64,000 bases of DNA from Mesorhizobium sp. 113-3-3. Lineage in GTDB: Bacteria; Pseudomonadota; Alphaproteobacteria; Rhizobiales; Rhizobiaceae. Shown here piece by piece: positions 17,269 through 24,881 of this stretch (its first letter is position 1; every line of letters starts with the position of its first letter). The notes below the pieces were generated by a model, which saw only the letters and a list, made by a program, of their open reading frames with translations, was not told where the DNA came from and searched no databases. The stretch is taken from NCBI RefSeq assembly GCF_016756495.1, contig NZ_AP023243.1:3476501-3540500 (forward strand), given 5' to 3'. The position numbers and the translations under genes were made by a program.

Positions 17269-17903
17269 AGGCCGGGCCTCGCCAGGGAATTGAGCGCGGC
17301 GGCGGTCATGGCGCTGCCGCCAAGCCGGCCACGCACAATGGCATAGGGCACGCCATAGGAATTCTCGGCCAGCGCATCTTTCGATTCGGCCGCACCGACG
17401 AAGCCGACCGGCATGCCGATGATGGCCGCCGGCTTCGGCGCGCCGTCGCGCAATTTCTCCAGGAGATAGAACAGTGCGGTCGGCGCATTGCCGATGGCGA
17501 CGACGGAACCCGCCATGCGCTCGCCCCACAGGTCGATCGCGGCAGCCGAACGGGTGTTGCAGATCTCCTTGGCGATCTCATGCGTGCGCGGGTCGCGCAG
17601 CGTGCAGATCACCTCGTTGCCGGCCGGCAGCCGGGCGCGAGTGACGCCATGCGAGACCATTTCCGCGTCGCAGAAGATCGGCGCGCCGGCGGCAAGGGCC
17701 TTGCGCGCCGCGGCGACGAAGTCAGTGGAGAAAACGAAGTGGCTCGATGCTTCGACCTGGCCGCAGGCATGGATCATGCGGATGGCGACATCGGCCTCGG
17801 CTTCGGAGAAGCGAGACAGGTCCGCCTCGGCGCGGATGATGGCGAAGGAGCGCTCGTAGATCGCCGTGCCGTCGTGGATGTAGTCGTAGGCGGCCATGCT
17901 CAT
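17265..17903 (-). CDS. cobH: Precorrin-8X methylmutase
   Basis: A 212-aa enzyme moving the C-11 methyl to C-12 to give hydrogenobyrinate. Family features are SFAIIRAEADLSRF, RMIHACGQVEASSHFVFS with the catalytic-His region near residue 45, and the C-terminal PAAIIGMPVGFVGAAESKDAL. The ATG at 17903 overlaps the cobG stop by 4 bp and is preferred to a start 17 codons upstream. Confidence 0.95.
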   Translation of the reverse strand: MSMAAYDYIHDGTAIYERSFAIIRAEADLSRFSEAEADVAIRMIHACGQVEASSHFVFSTDFVAAARKALAAGAPIFCDAEMVSHGVTRARLPAGNEVICTLRDPRTHEIAKEICNTRSAAAIDLWGERMAGSVVAIGNAPTALFYLLEKLRDGAPKPAAIIGMPVGFVGAAESKDALAENSYGVPYAIVRGRLGGSAMTAAALNSLARPGL

Positions 17904-19393
17904 TCCTGTTGGTAGGTCTCGGCGATTGCTGCCGGCCCGAGCCTTGTCAGGCAAGCGGCGGCGGTCTCGCCCTGAAATCGTGCGCTGCGGATTGCCGCTG
18001 CGACGCGACCGATGCCGCGCGCGGCGTCATAGCCCGGCCTGTAGCCGGCAGGAAGGGCCTTTGCCGTCGCGTTCACGACAAGTCCGGCTCCATTTTCGCC
18101 GCCGACGATCGTGAGCGCCGCCGGGCCGGGATGCGCGCAGCCCTTGGCGCAGCCGGAAACGTGCAGCGTGAAGTCGAGGATGTCGGCGTTTTCCGCGGCG
18201 ATCGTCTCTGCGATCTCGCGCGTGGCGATCCGGCCGGAGGCGCAGGCGGGCATGCCGGGGCAAGCGGCGATGCGGGTGCGCGGGTCGGTGGCGGCGGTGA
18301 CGAGGCCGAGGGTGGCGGCGGTGGCTTGCAGGGGCTGATTGGCGTTAGCCGGTTGGCCGAGGAAAAGCAGGGCGCGGCCTTGGGCGAGGCGGATTTGGTT
18401 GGTGCCGAGGGTGAGGGCGCTTTGGGCGAGGGCAATGATTTTGTCCGCGGGCATGCTGCCGTAGGGCAGGGCAACGCCGAGGGCGATGGCATTGTCCAGA
18501 TCGAAGAGGCCGATTGACGAGGGATTGCGCCCTACGGCGCCCCCCTCCGTCCTGCCGGACATCTCCCCCACAGGTGGGGAGATTGGCAGCCCGGCCGGCG
18601 GCGCCGTTCTAGCGAAGGTGGAAATGTGCTCAGCCGTTTCGGCGTCAGAAATTGGCAAAGGCGAGCGTGAAAGAGCATTCTCCCCCCTCGTGGGGGAGAT
18701 GTCCGGCAGGACAGAGGGGGGCGCCACAGAGTGCCACCCTGCGAGAGAGGCCCACTGCCGCTCCGACAAATCCCTTGCGTGAGCCTCACGGCCTTTTTCA
18801 GCGACCATTCTGAGTGCAGCGACGGCAATGTCGCGCGCAGCGGCGTCTTCCGCCTCGACCAGCAATCGTGCGCTCTGCCCATCACCTGCGACAGACACCT
18901 GCCACTGAACTCCGGCATTAACCCGCACCGCCTTCAGCCTGATATCCGCCGTCACCGCATCCATTGCCAATTGCCCGCCGCCGTCGACAATCACCGAAAC
19001 CTTCGGCCCCAGCCTCGGCGTCAGCCCGGCCTCTTCAATCGCTACCCTGATCCGCTCAGCCAGCGGTCGCGGATCGGCGATCTCCTGCGGGTCGATGCCC
19101 GCCAGCGGGCCAGTCTCGACCGGCACGCCGGTCCGCACCGCAATGCCCAGTGCGTCCACCTCAGCTGCCAGCAGTGCAGCACTTTCCGTTGTCAGACCGC
19201 GTATCTGCAAACTACCCCGTGCGGTGACTTCCATGATGCCGTTGCCATGCCGCAAGGCGGATTCGGCCAGTCCGATCAGAAGCTTCGGCGACAATGCTCC
19301 AGCAACCGGGTTGAGCCGCACCAAGAGCCCATCGCCGGTCTGCATCGGCGCCGACAAAGCCGGGCAGGCGCCGCGGCGCGAGAAGGCGTTCAT
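17900..19393 (-). CDS. cobG: Precorrin-3B synthase, with in-frame repeat insertion
   Basis: A 497-aa sirohaem/4Fe-4S monooxygenase that hydroxylates precorrin-3A using O2, the step that marks the aerobic B12 route. It has two nitrite/sulphite-reductase half-domains. The C-terminal iron-sulphur Cys motifs are visible as ACPGMPACASG and VSGCAKGCAHPG. Residues ~223-286 come from the palindromic repeat at 18536-18725 and are Pro/Gly-rich and unlike the family; they fall between the two halves, where an insertion may be tolerated. It overlaps cobN and cobH by 4 bp. Confidence 0.9.
   Translation of the reverse strand: MNAFSRRGACPALSAPMQTGDGLLVRLNPVAGALSPKLLIGLAESALRHGNGIMEVTARGSLQIRGLTTESAALLAAEVDALGIAVRTGVPVETGPLAGIDPQEIADPRPLAERIRVAIEEAGLTPRLGPKVSVIVDGGGQLAMDAVTADIRLKAVRVNAGVQWQVSVAGDGQSARLLVEAEDAAARDIAVAALRMVAEKGREAHARDLSERQWASLAGWHSVAPPSVLPDISPTRGENALSRSPLPISDAETAEHISTFARTAPPAGLPISPPVGEMSGRTEGGAVGRNPSSIGLFDLDNAIALGVALPYGSMPADKIIALAQSALTLGTNQIRLAQGRALLFLGQPANANQPLQATAATLGLVTAATDPRTRIAACPGMPACASGRIATREIAETIAAENADILDFTLHVSGCAKGCAHPGPAALTIVGGENGAGLVVNATAKALPAGYRPGYDAARGIGRVAAAIRSARFQGETAAACLTRLGPAAIAETYQQE
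18536..18725. repeat. Palindromic repeat element inside cobG (family B)
   Basis: About 190 bp bounded by GGCGCCCCCCTC and GAGGGGGGCGCC, with the inner arms GTCCTGCCGGACATCTCCCC and GGGGAGATGTCCGGCAGGAC repeated in inverted order at the two ends. A non-palindromic centre of ~100 bp separates the arms. The end sequences recur almost identically at 21350-21591. The reading frame of cobG passes through without a stop. Confidence 0.88.
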
Positions 19394-22300
19394 GCCGCCA
19401 CTCCCAGCGCCTCGGCCTCGGCAATCAGCGCGGCGAGATCATCGTCGATCGAATTGCGCAAGGGATGCCACAGGCCACGCCGGCGCGCCGACAGGAAACG
19501 CTCGGCGATGACTTTCGCGGCCGCCGGGTTTTCGCGCAGGATGAAGGCGCGGACTTCCGCGTCGCCGACATAGGCGTCGTGCACGGCCTCGATCAGCGCG
19601 CCCGAAATGGCATTTGTGGTTTCGGCAAAGCCGACAAGCCGGTCGACCGTCTCGGCGAATTCCGAGGCGCCGCGCGGGCCGTGCCGCATCTGGCCCGATA
19701 TGAAGCGGGCATTGACGGCGCGGGCGCGCACCACCCGCGACACGGCCTCACTGATCGAGCGCGGCTTCGGCTTTTGCGGGTCCGTGGTGTCGAGCACGAT
19801 GACGTCGGCATTCCGGCCAAGCGCGGCAAGGGCGGCCGAAAACCCGCCGATGAAGGCGACGTCGGCGGAGCCTTCGAGAATGTCGCGGCCAGGGTCGTCG
19901 CCGGTGTGCACGAGCAGGTCGGCCTCGGCGATGCGGGTCTCGAAGGCGCCGGGGGCGGAGATGCCTTCGCCGCCGGCGCCGCCATAGGCATGCGAGGTGG
20001 CGTCGAGATAGGCGCGGCCGATTTCTTCGCGCGCACCCCAGTCGCCGCTCGACAACAAATCTTCCACGCCGGCGCCGTAAGTGCCGGGCGAGGTGCCGAA
20101 AATGCGCGGGCTGATCTTGCCGTCGGCGCGTGTCCTGGCCGCGAGCGGGTTTTCCGAATCCTCTTCGTCGCGCGCGGCAACGGCGTTGGCGGCGGCGTCG
20201 ATCAGCGCGATCTGGGTCGGGAACATGTCGCGGAACAGGCCCGATATGCGCCAGGTGACGTCGACGCGCGGGCGGCCGAGCGTGGCCGGCGGCAGCACCT
20301 CGATGCCGGTGATGCGGCCTGTGGCGGCATCCCATTGTGGCCGACAGCCCATCAGCGCCAGGCCTTGGGCGATCTCCTCTCCGCCGGTACGCAGCGAGGC
20401 CGAACCCCAGAGGTCGATGACCAGCGAGTGCGGCCAGTCGCCATGCGATTGCAGATAGCCGCGCACCACTTCTTCCGCCGCCGCCTTGCCCAGATCATAG
20501 GCGGTCGGCGTCGGCATTGTGCGTGGATCCGATGTGAACAGATTGCGGCCGGTGGGGAGCACGTCTGAGCGGCCACGCGCCGGTGCGCCGGCCGGACCGG
20601 CCTTGACGTGGCGGCCATCGAGCGCGGCAAGCAGCGCCGATCTTTCAGCCTCGGCACTCTGGCGGCGCATGGCATCGGGCTCGTCCTCAGCCGCACGGCC
20701 GTAAATATGCAGGCCGTCCTTGATGGCGAAATCCTTGAGGTCGCAGAGCCAGGAATCGATGCGGCGCAGCGCCTCGTCGGGCGCGTCGGTCCCGGCGACG
20801 CCGGCTTCGGCGGCAAGGCCGGTCTTTTGGGCGGTGTCGACGATCAGCTTGGCCAAGCGATCGCGGCGGCGGCGGTCGAGGCCGTCGGCCTGGGCGTATT
20901 CGTCGACCAGGCGCTCGAGTTTGTGCTGCTCCTCATCCAGTCCGGCGCCGGTCAGCCGCGGCGGCAGATGGCCAAGGGTGACGGCGGCGATGCGCCGCTT
21001 GGCCTGCGCCGCTTCGCCGGGGTTGGAGACGATGAAGGGATAGATGACGGGCAGCGAGCCGGTGACGATCTCGGGGAAGCAGCTTTGCGACAGCGCGACC
21101 GTCTTGCCGGGCAACCATTCCAGCGTGCCGTGGGCGCCGACATGGACCAGGGCGTGGACGCCGAGCGATTTGCGCAGCCAGAGACCGAAGGCGATCAGGG
21201 CGTGGCGCGGCGGCAGCGTCGGGTCGTGGTAGTCGGCGCGGCGATCCTCGGAGCGGCCGCGATCGGGAGCCAGCGCCACGGTGATGTTGCCGAAGGTCGC
21301 GGCGCGGAAGGGGAAGTGCTGTTTGCCTGATGGTGAAGGCTGGCGCGACGCGCCCCCCTCTGTCCTGCCGGACCCGGCCCTTCGCTGTCGCTCCGGGCGT
21401 TGGTCGCTCGGAAGGCCAAGCAATTGGCTTTCCGTCCGCTGCGCGGACCACTCCTCACCCCCCTCAAGGGAGGAGATTGCTCCTTCACGCCCGCTTTCAC
21501 CAATTTCCACGGGTGAAGAGGGAAGGCCGCCGCTGGAACTGCCAATCTCCCCCCTAGTGGGGGAGATGTCCGGCAGGACAGAGGGGGGCGCATTGACGTG
21601 AGCTTCGTCATTGGTGTTGCCCCACGCACCCTCGACTGCATCGTATGCGGCCTTGGGCAACTCCGTGGACAAGCGAAGGTAGTCGTCCAGACTCAACCCC
21701 CGATCGCCCCGCTCCAGTAAACCCAACAGCTCACGCGCCGTTTGCGGAATCCCCCCAACCACATAACCCTGCTCCTTTAGGTCATGCAGCATGGCCAGCA
21801 CGCTCGACGGGACATCCAGGCCGACCGCATAGCCAGTCCTGCCCGGCGCGCTCGGGTAGTCCGGGATCAGGATGGCCAGTTTTCGCTCGGTGCGGGGTGT
21901 CGCCTGCAGCTTGATGTAGGCCGCCACACGGTCGGCCACCTGCGCCACGCGATCCGGTTCCGGCCGATTGGCGAAGGCGCGGTGGCCAAGTGCGGGATCG
22001 ACATCGCTTTCGCCCTTGAAGGAAATGGCGCCGGCGAGGATGCGGCCGTCCAGTTCGGGCAGCACGACATGCATGGCGAGGTCGGCGGGTGCCAGGCCGC
22101 GCTGGTTGTTCTCCCAGACGTCGCGGCGGGTGGTGGCGACGATGACCTGGAAGACGGGCACGCCGGCGCGGTCGAAAAGGGTTTCCACGCCGGGTTCGGC
22201 GCCGGAGGCGAAGGCGGTCGCGGTGATGATGGCGGCGGGTTTGAGCGCGGCGAGGGCCGTTTCGACGAAGGCCAGGGAGGCCGGGTCTTTCAGGCTGGAG

Positions 22301-23118
22301 ACGAAGATGGGAACAGGCGCCATGCCGCGCTGGCGCAGCGCTTCAAAAAGGGCGTCGATGGGCGCGACGTCGGCGGCCAGCAGCATCGAGCGGTAGAAGA
22401 GGATCGGCACGACCTTTCCCTCCCCCTCGAGGGGAGGGTGGCCCGCAGGGCCGGGTGGGGTCGGTACGACCGGACGCGACGTTTCTTTGCGTTGGCGCGC
22501 TTCGGAGAGGACCCCACCCCCGGCCTGCGGCCGGACCCTCCCCTCGAGGGGGAGGGGGACGACGCCGCGGTTCGGCTCGTAGTAGCCCGCTTTCGGCACG
22601 CTGACCGGCTCAGTCACATAAGCATCCTGCCCAGCCAACCCCGCCAGCCGCTGCACCAGTGCGCCCATATTGGCCGGGCCGCCCTCGCGGAAATAGCCGA
22701 GCAGCGCGTCCAATTCCTGGCGCGGCAGCGTCGAGGCTTCGATCAGCCTGAGATCCTCGTCGTGGCTTTCGCCGGGAAGCAGCGCCAGTTTTATGCCGCG
22801 CTCGCGTGCGGTCGAGGCCAACTGGTCACAGCCATAGCGCCACCAGTCGTAGCCGCCGAGGATGCGCACCAGTATGATCTTGGCGTGGCGCGCGACACTG
22901 TCGATCCAGAGATCGACGGACATCGGATGGCGAAGGTCGCGCAGTGCCGCCAGCCGCATCGAGGGCAGGCGGCCGGCATCCGCCTTCCACGCGGTAGCAA
23001 GTCCGGCGAGATCGCTGTCGGTGAAGGACAGGGCCACGATATCCGCTGGCGTCTGCCGCAGATCGACCGGCTCGGCGAGATCGTCGAGCGAGGCGGAGGT
23101 CGTGGTGAGGATATGCAT
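19390..23118 (-). CDS. cobN: Cobaltochelatase subunit CobN, with two in-frame repeat insertions
   Basis: A 1242-aa large subunit of the ATP-dependent aerobic cobalt chelatase (with CobS/CobT chelatase subunits encoded elsewhere), which inserts Co2+ into hydrogenobyrinate a,c-diamide. Recognisable CobN/BchH blocks include VHVGAHGTLEWLPGKTVAL near residue 640, VIDLWGSASLRTGGEEIAQ near 905, and the C-terminal FIGGFSAALAALG and ARFISGQMRHGPRGASEF. Residues ~187-234 and ~510-590 are repeat-encoded, low-complexity and not part of the family. It starts 19 bp after cobW and overlaps cobG by 4 bp. Confidence 0.93.
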   Translation of the reverse strand: MHILTTTSASLDDLAEPVDLRQTPADIVALSFTDSDLAGLATAWKADAGRLPSMRLAALRDLRHPMSVDLWIDSVARHAKIILVRILGGYDWWRYGCDQLASTARERGIKLALLPGESHDEDLRLIEASTLPRQELDALLGYFREGGPANMGALVQRLAGLAGQDAYVTEPVSVPKAGYYEPNRGVVPLPLEGRVRPQAGGGVLSEARQRKETSRPVVPTPPGPAGHPPLEGEGKVVPILFYRSMLLAADVAPIDALFEALRQRGMAPVPIFVSSLKDPASLAFVETALAALKPAAIITATAFASGAEPGVETLFDRAGVPVFQVIVATTRRDVWENNQRGLAPADLAMHVVLPELDGRILAGAISFKGESDVDPALGHRAFANRPEPDRVAQVADRVAAYIKLQATPRTERKLAILIPDYPSAPGRTGYAVGLDVPSSVLAMLHDLKEQGYVVGGIPQTARELLGLLERGDRGLSLDDYLRLSTELPKAAYDAVEGAWGNTNDEAHVNAPPSVLPDISPTRGEIGSSSGGLPSSPVEIGESGREGAISSLEGGEEWSAQRTESQLLGLPSDQRPERQRRAGSGRTEGGASRQPSPSGKQHFPFRAATFGNITVALAPDRGRSEDRRADYHDPTLPPRHALIAFGLWLRKSLGVHALVHVGAHGTLEWLPGKTVALSQSCFPEIVTGSLPVIYPFIVSNPGEAAQAKRRIAAVTLGHLPPRLTGAGLDEEQHKLERLVDEYAQADGLDRRRRDRLAKLIVDTAQKTGLAAEAGVAGTDAPDEALRRIDSWLCDLKDFAIKDGLHIYGRAAEDEPDAMRRQSAEAERSALLAALDGRHVKAGPAGAPARGRSDVLPTGRNLFTSDPRTMPTPTAYDLGKAAAEEVVRGYLQSHGDWPHSLVIDLWGSASLRTGGEEIAQGLALMGCRPQWDAATGRITGIEVLPPATLGRPRVDVTWRISGLFRDMFPTQIALIDAAANAVAARDEEDSENPLAARTRADGKISPRIFGTSPGTYGAGVEDLLSSGDWGAREEIGRAYLDATSHAYGGAGGEGISAPGAFETRIAEADLLVHTGDDPGRDILEGSADVAFIGGFSAALAALGRNADVIVLDTTDPQKPKPRSISEAVSRVVRARAVNARFISGQMRHGPRGASEFAETVDRLVGFAETTNAISGALIEAVHDAYVGDAEVRAFILRENPAAAKVIAERFLSARRRGLWHPLRNSIDDDLAALIAEAEALGVAA
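21350..21591. repeat. Composite palindromic repeat inside cobN (family B ends)
   Basis: About 242 bp. The outer ends GCGCCCCCCTCTGTCCTGCC and GGCAGGACAGAGGGGGGCGC are inverted copies and match the element in cobG. The interior contains further repeat-like pieces: a segment around 21390-21450 rich in CGCTCGG/GTCCGC and a hairpin near 21460-21475 (CCCCCCTCAAGGGAGGAG). This suggests an element that has itself been invaded. The cobN frame remains open. Confidence 0.85.
22418..22559. repeat. Palindromic repeat inside cobN (family C)
   Basis: About 142 bp. The left arm CCCTCCCCCTCGAGGGGAGG and the right arm CCTCCCCTCGAGGGGGAGGG are inverted copies, each with its own CCCCTCGAGGGG palindrome. The next tier GGGTGGGGTC/GACCCCACCC is also inverted. 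It differs from families A and B. It is read in frame as a Pro/Gly/Arg-rich stretch of CobN. Confidence 0.87.
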
Positions 23119-23137
23119 CGCGGCCCGTGTCTGAAAA

Positions 23138-24175
23138 TCAGCCGGCGAGTATACGCTCGATTGCCGGGCGGTTCAGCCCCTTGAGGCCGATGACGACGAG
23201 GCGCGAGCGGCGGTCGTCCTCGGCGGTCCAGGCGCGGTCATAGTAATGATTGACGCGCGGGCCGACGGCCTGCAGCAGGAGCCGCATCGGCTTGCCGCCG
23301 ACTTCGACGAAGCCTTTCACGCGCAGCACGTTTTCCTGTTCGGCCGCGGTGGCGACGCGCTTGGCCAGTTCGTCCGGATTGGCGATCGACGGGATGTCGA
23401 CGATGAAGGTGTCGAAATCGTCATGCTCGTGGTCGAAGGCGCCGTCATGGTGGGATTTGCGGTTCTCGATGTCGTCCTCGACGGCGAGACCGAGCCCGAG
23501 CAGCACCGAGGGATCGACCTTGCCGTGCGAGGTCGGCACGATCTTCACGGCGCGGGCGGAGTGTTCGCCAATGATGGCGTTGGCGCGGGCCGAACCGGCG
23601 GCGTCCATCAGGTCACTCTTCGACAGGATGATCAGGTCGGCGCAGGCGATCTGGTCCTCGAACAATTCCTCGACCGGGTCGTCATGGTCGAGGGAGTCGT
23701 CAGCAGTCCTCTGCGCCTGCAGGGCGTCCATGTCGTTGGCGACGCGGCCTTCGGCAAGTGCGGGGCCGTCGACCACGGCGATGACGCCATCGACGGTGAC
23801 GCGGCTCTTCACCGTCGGCCACTGGAACGCCTGGACCAGCGGCTTGGGCAGAGCGAGGCCGGAGGTTTCGATCAGGATGTGGTCGACCTTGGGGTTGAGC
23901 GACAGGATCTGGTCGAGCGCCGGTACGAAATCGTCGGCCACGGTGCAGCAGATGCAGCCATTGGCCAGTTCGACGATGTTTTCCTCCGGACAGGTGTCGA
24001 TGCCGCACCCCTTCAAAATCTCGCCGTCGATGCCGATGTCGCCGAACTCGTTGACGATGATGGCAATGCGCTTGCCGCCGGCGTTTTCCAGGAGATGGCG
24101 GACCAGCGTCGTCTTGCCGGCGCCGAGGAAGCCGGTGACGACGGTACAGGGGACGCGGGATACGGAAGCGCTCAT
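23138..24175 (-). CDS. cobW: CobW family GTP-binding metallochaperone
   Basis: A 345-aa G3E-family GTPase associated with cobalt delivery for B12 synthesis. The P-loop GFLGAGKTTLVRHLL lies near residue 17, the metal-binding GCICCTVADDF (CXCC) near 75, and the guanine-specificity motif SKSDLMD near 165. A His/Asp-rich stretch (SHHDGAFDHEHDD, near residue 225) fits metal binding. The ATG at 24175 lies 2 bp after the stop of the DUF1636 gene; CobN follows. Confidence 0.94.
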   Translation of the reverse strand: MSASVSRVPCTVVTGFLGAGKTTLVRHLLENAGGKRIAIIVNEFGDIGIDGEILKGCGIDTCPEENIVELANGCICCTVADDFVPALDQILSLNPKVDHILIETSGLALPKPLVQAFQWPTVKSRVTVDGVIAVVDGPALAEGRVANDMDALQAQRTADDSLDHDDPVEELFEDQIACADLIILSKSDLMDAAGSARANAIIGEHSARAVKIVPTSHGKVDPSVLLGLGLAVEDDIENRKSHHDGAFDHEHDDFDTFIVDIPSIANPDELAKRVATAAEQENVLRVKGFVEVGGKPMRLLLQAVGPRVNHYYDRAWTAEDDRRSRLVVIGLKGLNRPAIERILAG

Positions 24176-24177
24176 GA

Positions 24178-24606
24178 TCAATCCTTCAACAGGCCGAGGG
24201 GAGGAATACGGGCAACGAGGCCGCGCTTGAGGGAATCGGGCCGGCCACGCCAGGGGATGAGGCCGTCCGTCGAGATGGCGAAGAGCTTCGCGCCGGTGAC
24301 GAGGTCGGCGCCGCTGGCCACGGTCAGGTCGCCGAAGACATAGCTCCAGCAGCCGTCGCGCAGGATGGCGGCGCTCAGCCGGCGCTTGCAATTGCCGAGG
24401 CATTCGACCGTGCGGATGCGGATGTTTTCATCCGATGCGGCGCGTCGCGTGTCGTCAGCCAACAGTTCGCCGGCGCGGGGGTGGGCGTCGGAGCCGGTCT
24501 CGTCGCGACAGGACGCGCAGACGATGACGGTGACGCCGGCCAAGGCTTCGCTGTCGGCGGATGAGATATCCGCTGTGCCAGCCGAAAAACTGCCGTTCTG
24601 GTCCAA
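24178..24606 (-). CDS. DUF1636 family metal-binding protein, first gene of the cob operon
   Basis: A 142-aa protein of the DUF1636 type, often found with cobalamin genes. It has a thioredoxin-like ferredoxin look: TVIVCASCRDETGSDAHPR with a CXXC near residue 35, and VECLGNCKRRLSAAI with a second Cys pair. The frame is open back to an ATG at 24744, but that lies inside the B12 riboswitch. I prefer the TTG at 24606, which has AAGGAG nine bases upstream (24621-24616). The biochemical role is unknown; its position just behind the riboswitch and before cobW suggests cobalt handling. Confidence 0.75.
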   Translation of the reverse strand: MDQNGSFSAGTADISSADSEALAGVTVIVCASCRDETGSDAHPRAGELLADDTRRAASDENIRIRTVECLGNCKRRLSAAILRDGCWSYVFGDLTVASGADLVTGAKLFAISTDGLIPWRGRPDSLKRGLVARIPPLGLLKD

Positions 24607-24627
24607 AAAACCGGGCTCCTTGCCCGG
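24605..24627 (-). terminator. Intrinsic terminator of the B12 riboswitch, with SD in the loop
   Basis: On the minus strand CCGGGC (24627-24622) and GCCCGG (24616-24611) form a GC stem, followed directly by TTTTTT (24610-24605). The loop AAGGA plus the first stem G spells AAGGAG, a Shine-Dalgarno sequence for the TTG start at 24606. One hairpin could therefore both stop transcription and hide the ribosome site. Confidence 0.82.
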
Positions 24628-24658
24628 AAACCCGCCGGGCGATCGGATTCTTTTGTCG

Positions 24659-24839
24659 CAGACGGCAGGTCTCCTGGCTCGCGGGTCATCGCCTTGGGTG
24701 CCGCCTTCCCGGGAAACTCCCAGTGGCTTTCGGCCTTGGCTCATCGCTTACAGTTGCGGGGACAGCCGCGGATTTGAGATTTTTCACCCCGCACCGCATT
24801 CCCTCTTAGCCCCTGCCGTTGCGGGCAGGGGACCGTCTG
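24659..24839 (-). promoter_or_regulatory. Cobalamin (AdoCbl-type) riboswitch
   Basis: On the minus strand P1 is formed by CAGACGG (24839-24833) and CCGTCTG (24665-24659). The core contains the conserved CCCCGCAACTGTAAGCG, a GGGAAGGC segment, GATGACCCGCGAGCC and the B12 box AGCCAGGAGACCTGCC (24679-24664). It precedes DUF1636-cobW-cobN and should repress the operon when adenosylcobalamin is plentiful. The terminator hairpin at 24605-24627 is the likely expression platform. Confidence 0.96.
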
Positions 24840-24881
24840 GACCGGATTTAGGCTTTTGCGGGTAGCGGTGTCAACGCGGGC

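Noticed and set aside
24607..24744. N-terminal extension of the DUF1636 protein to the ATG at 24744
   Set aside because: This part is the B12 aptamer and the terminator hairpin, not coding sequence.
8371..24839. One operon for the whole cobalamin locus
   Set aside because: cobK on the opposite strand and the repeat-filled cobL/cobK gap interrupt it. I describe two minus-strand blocks instead.
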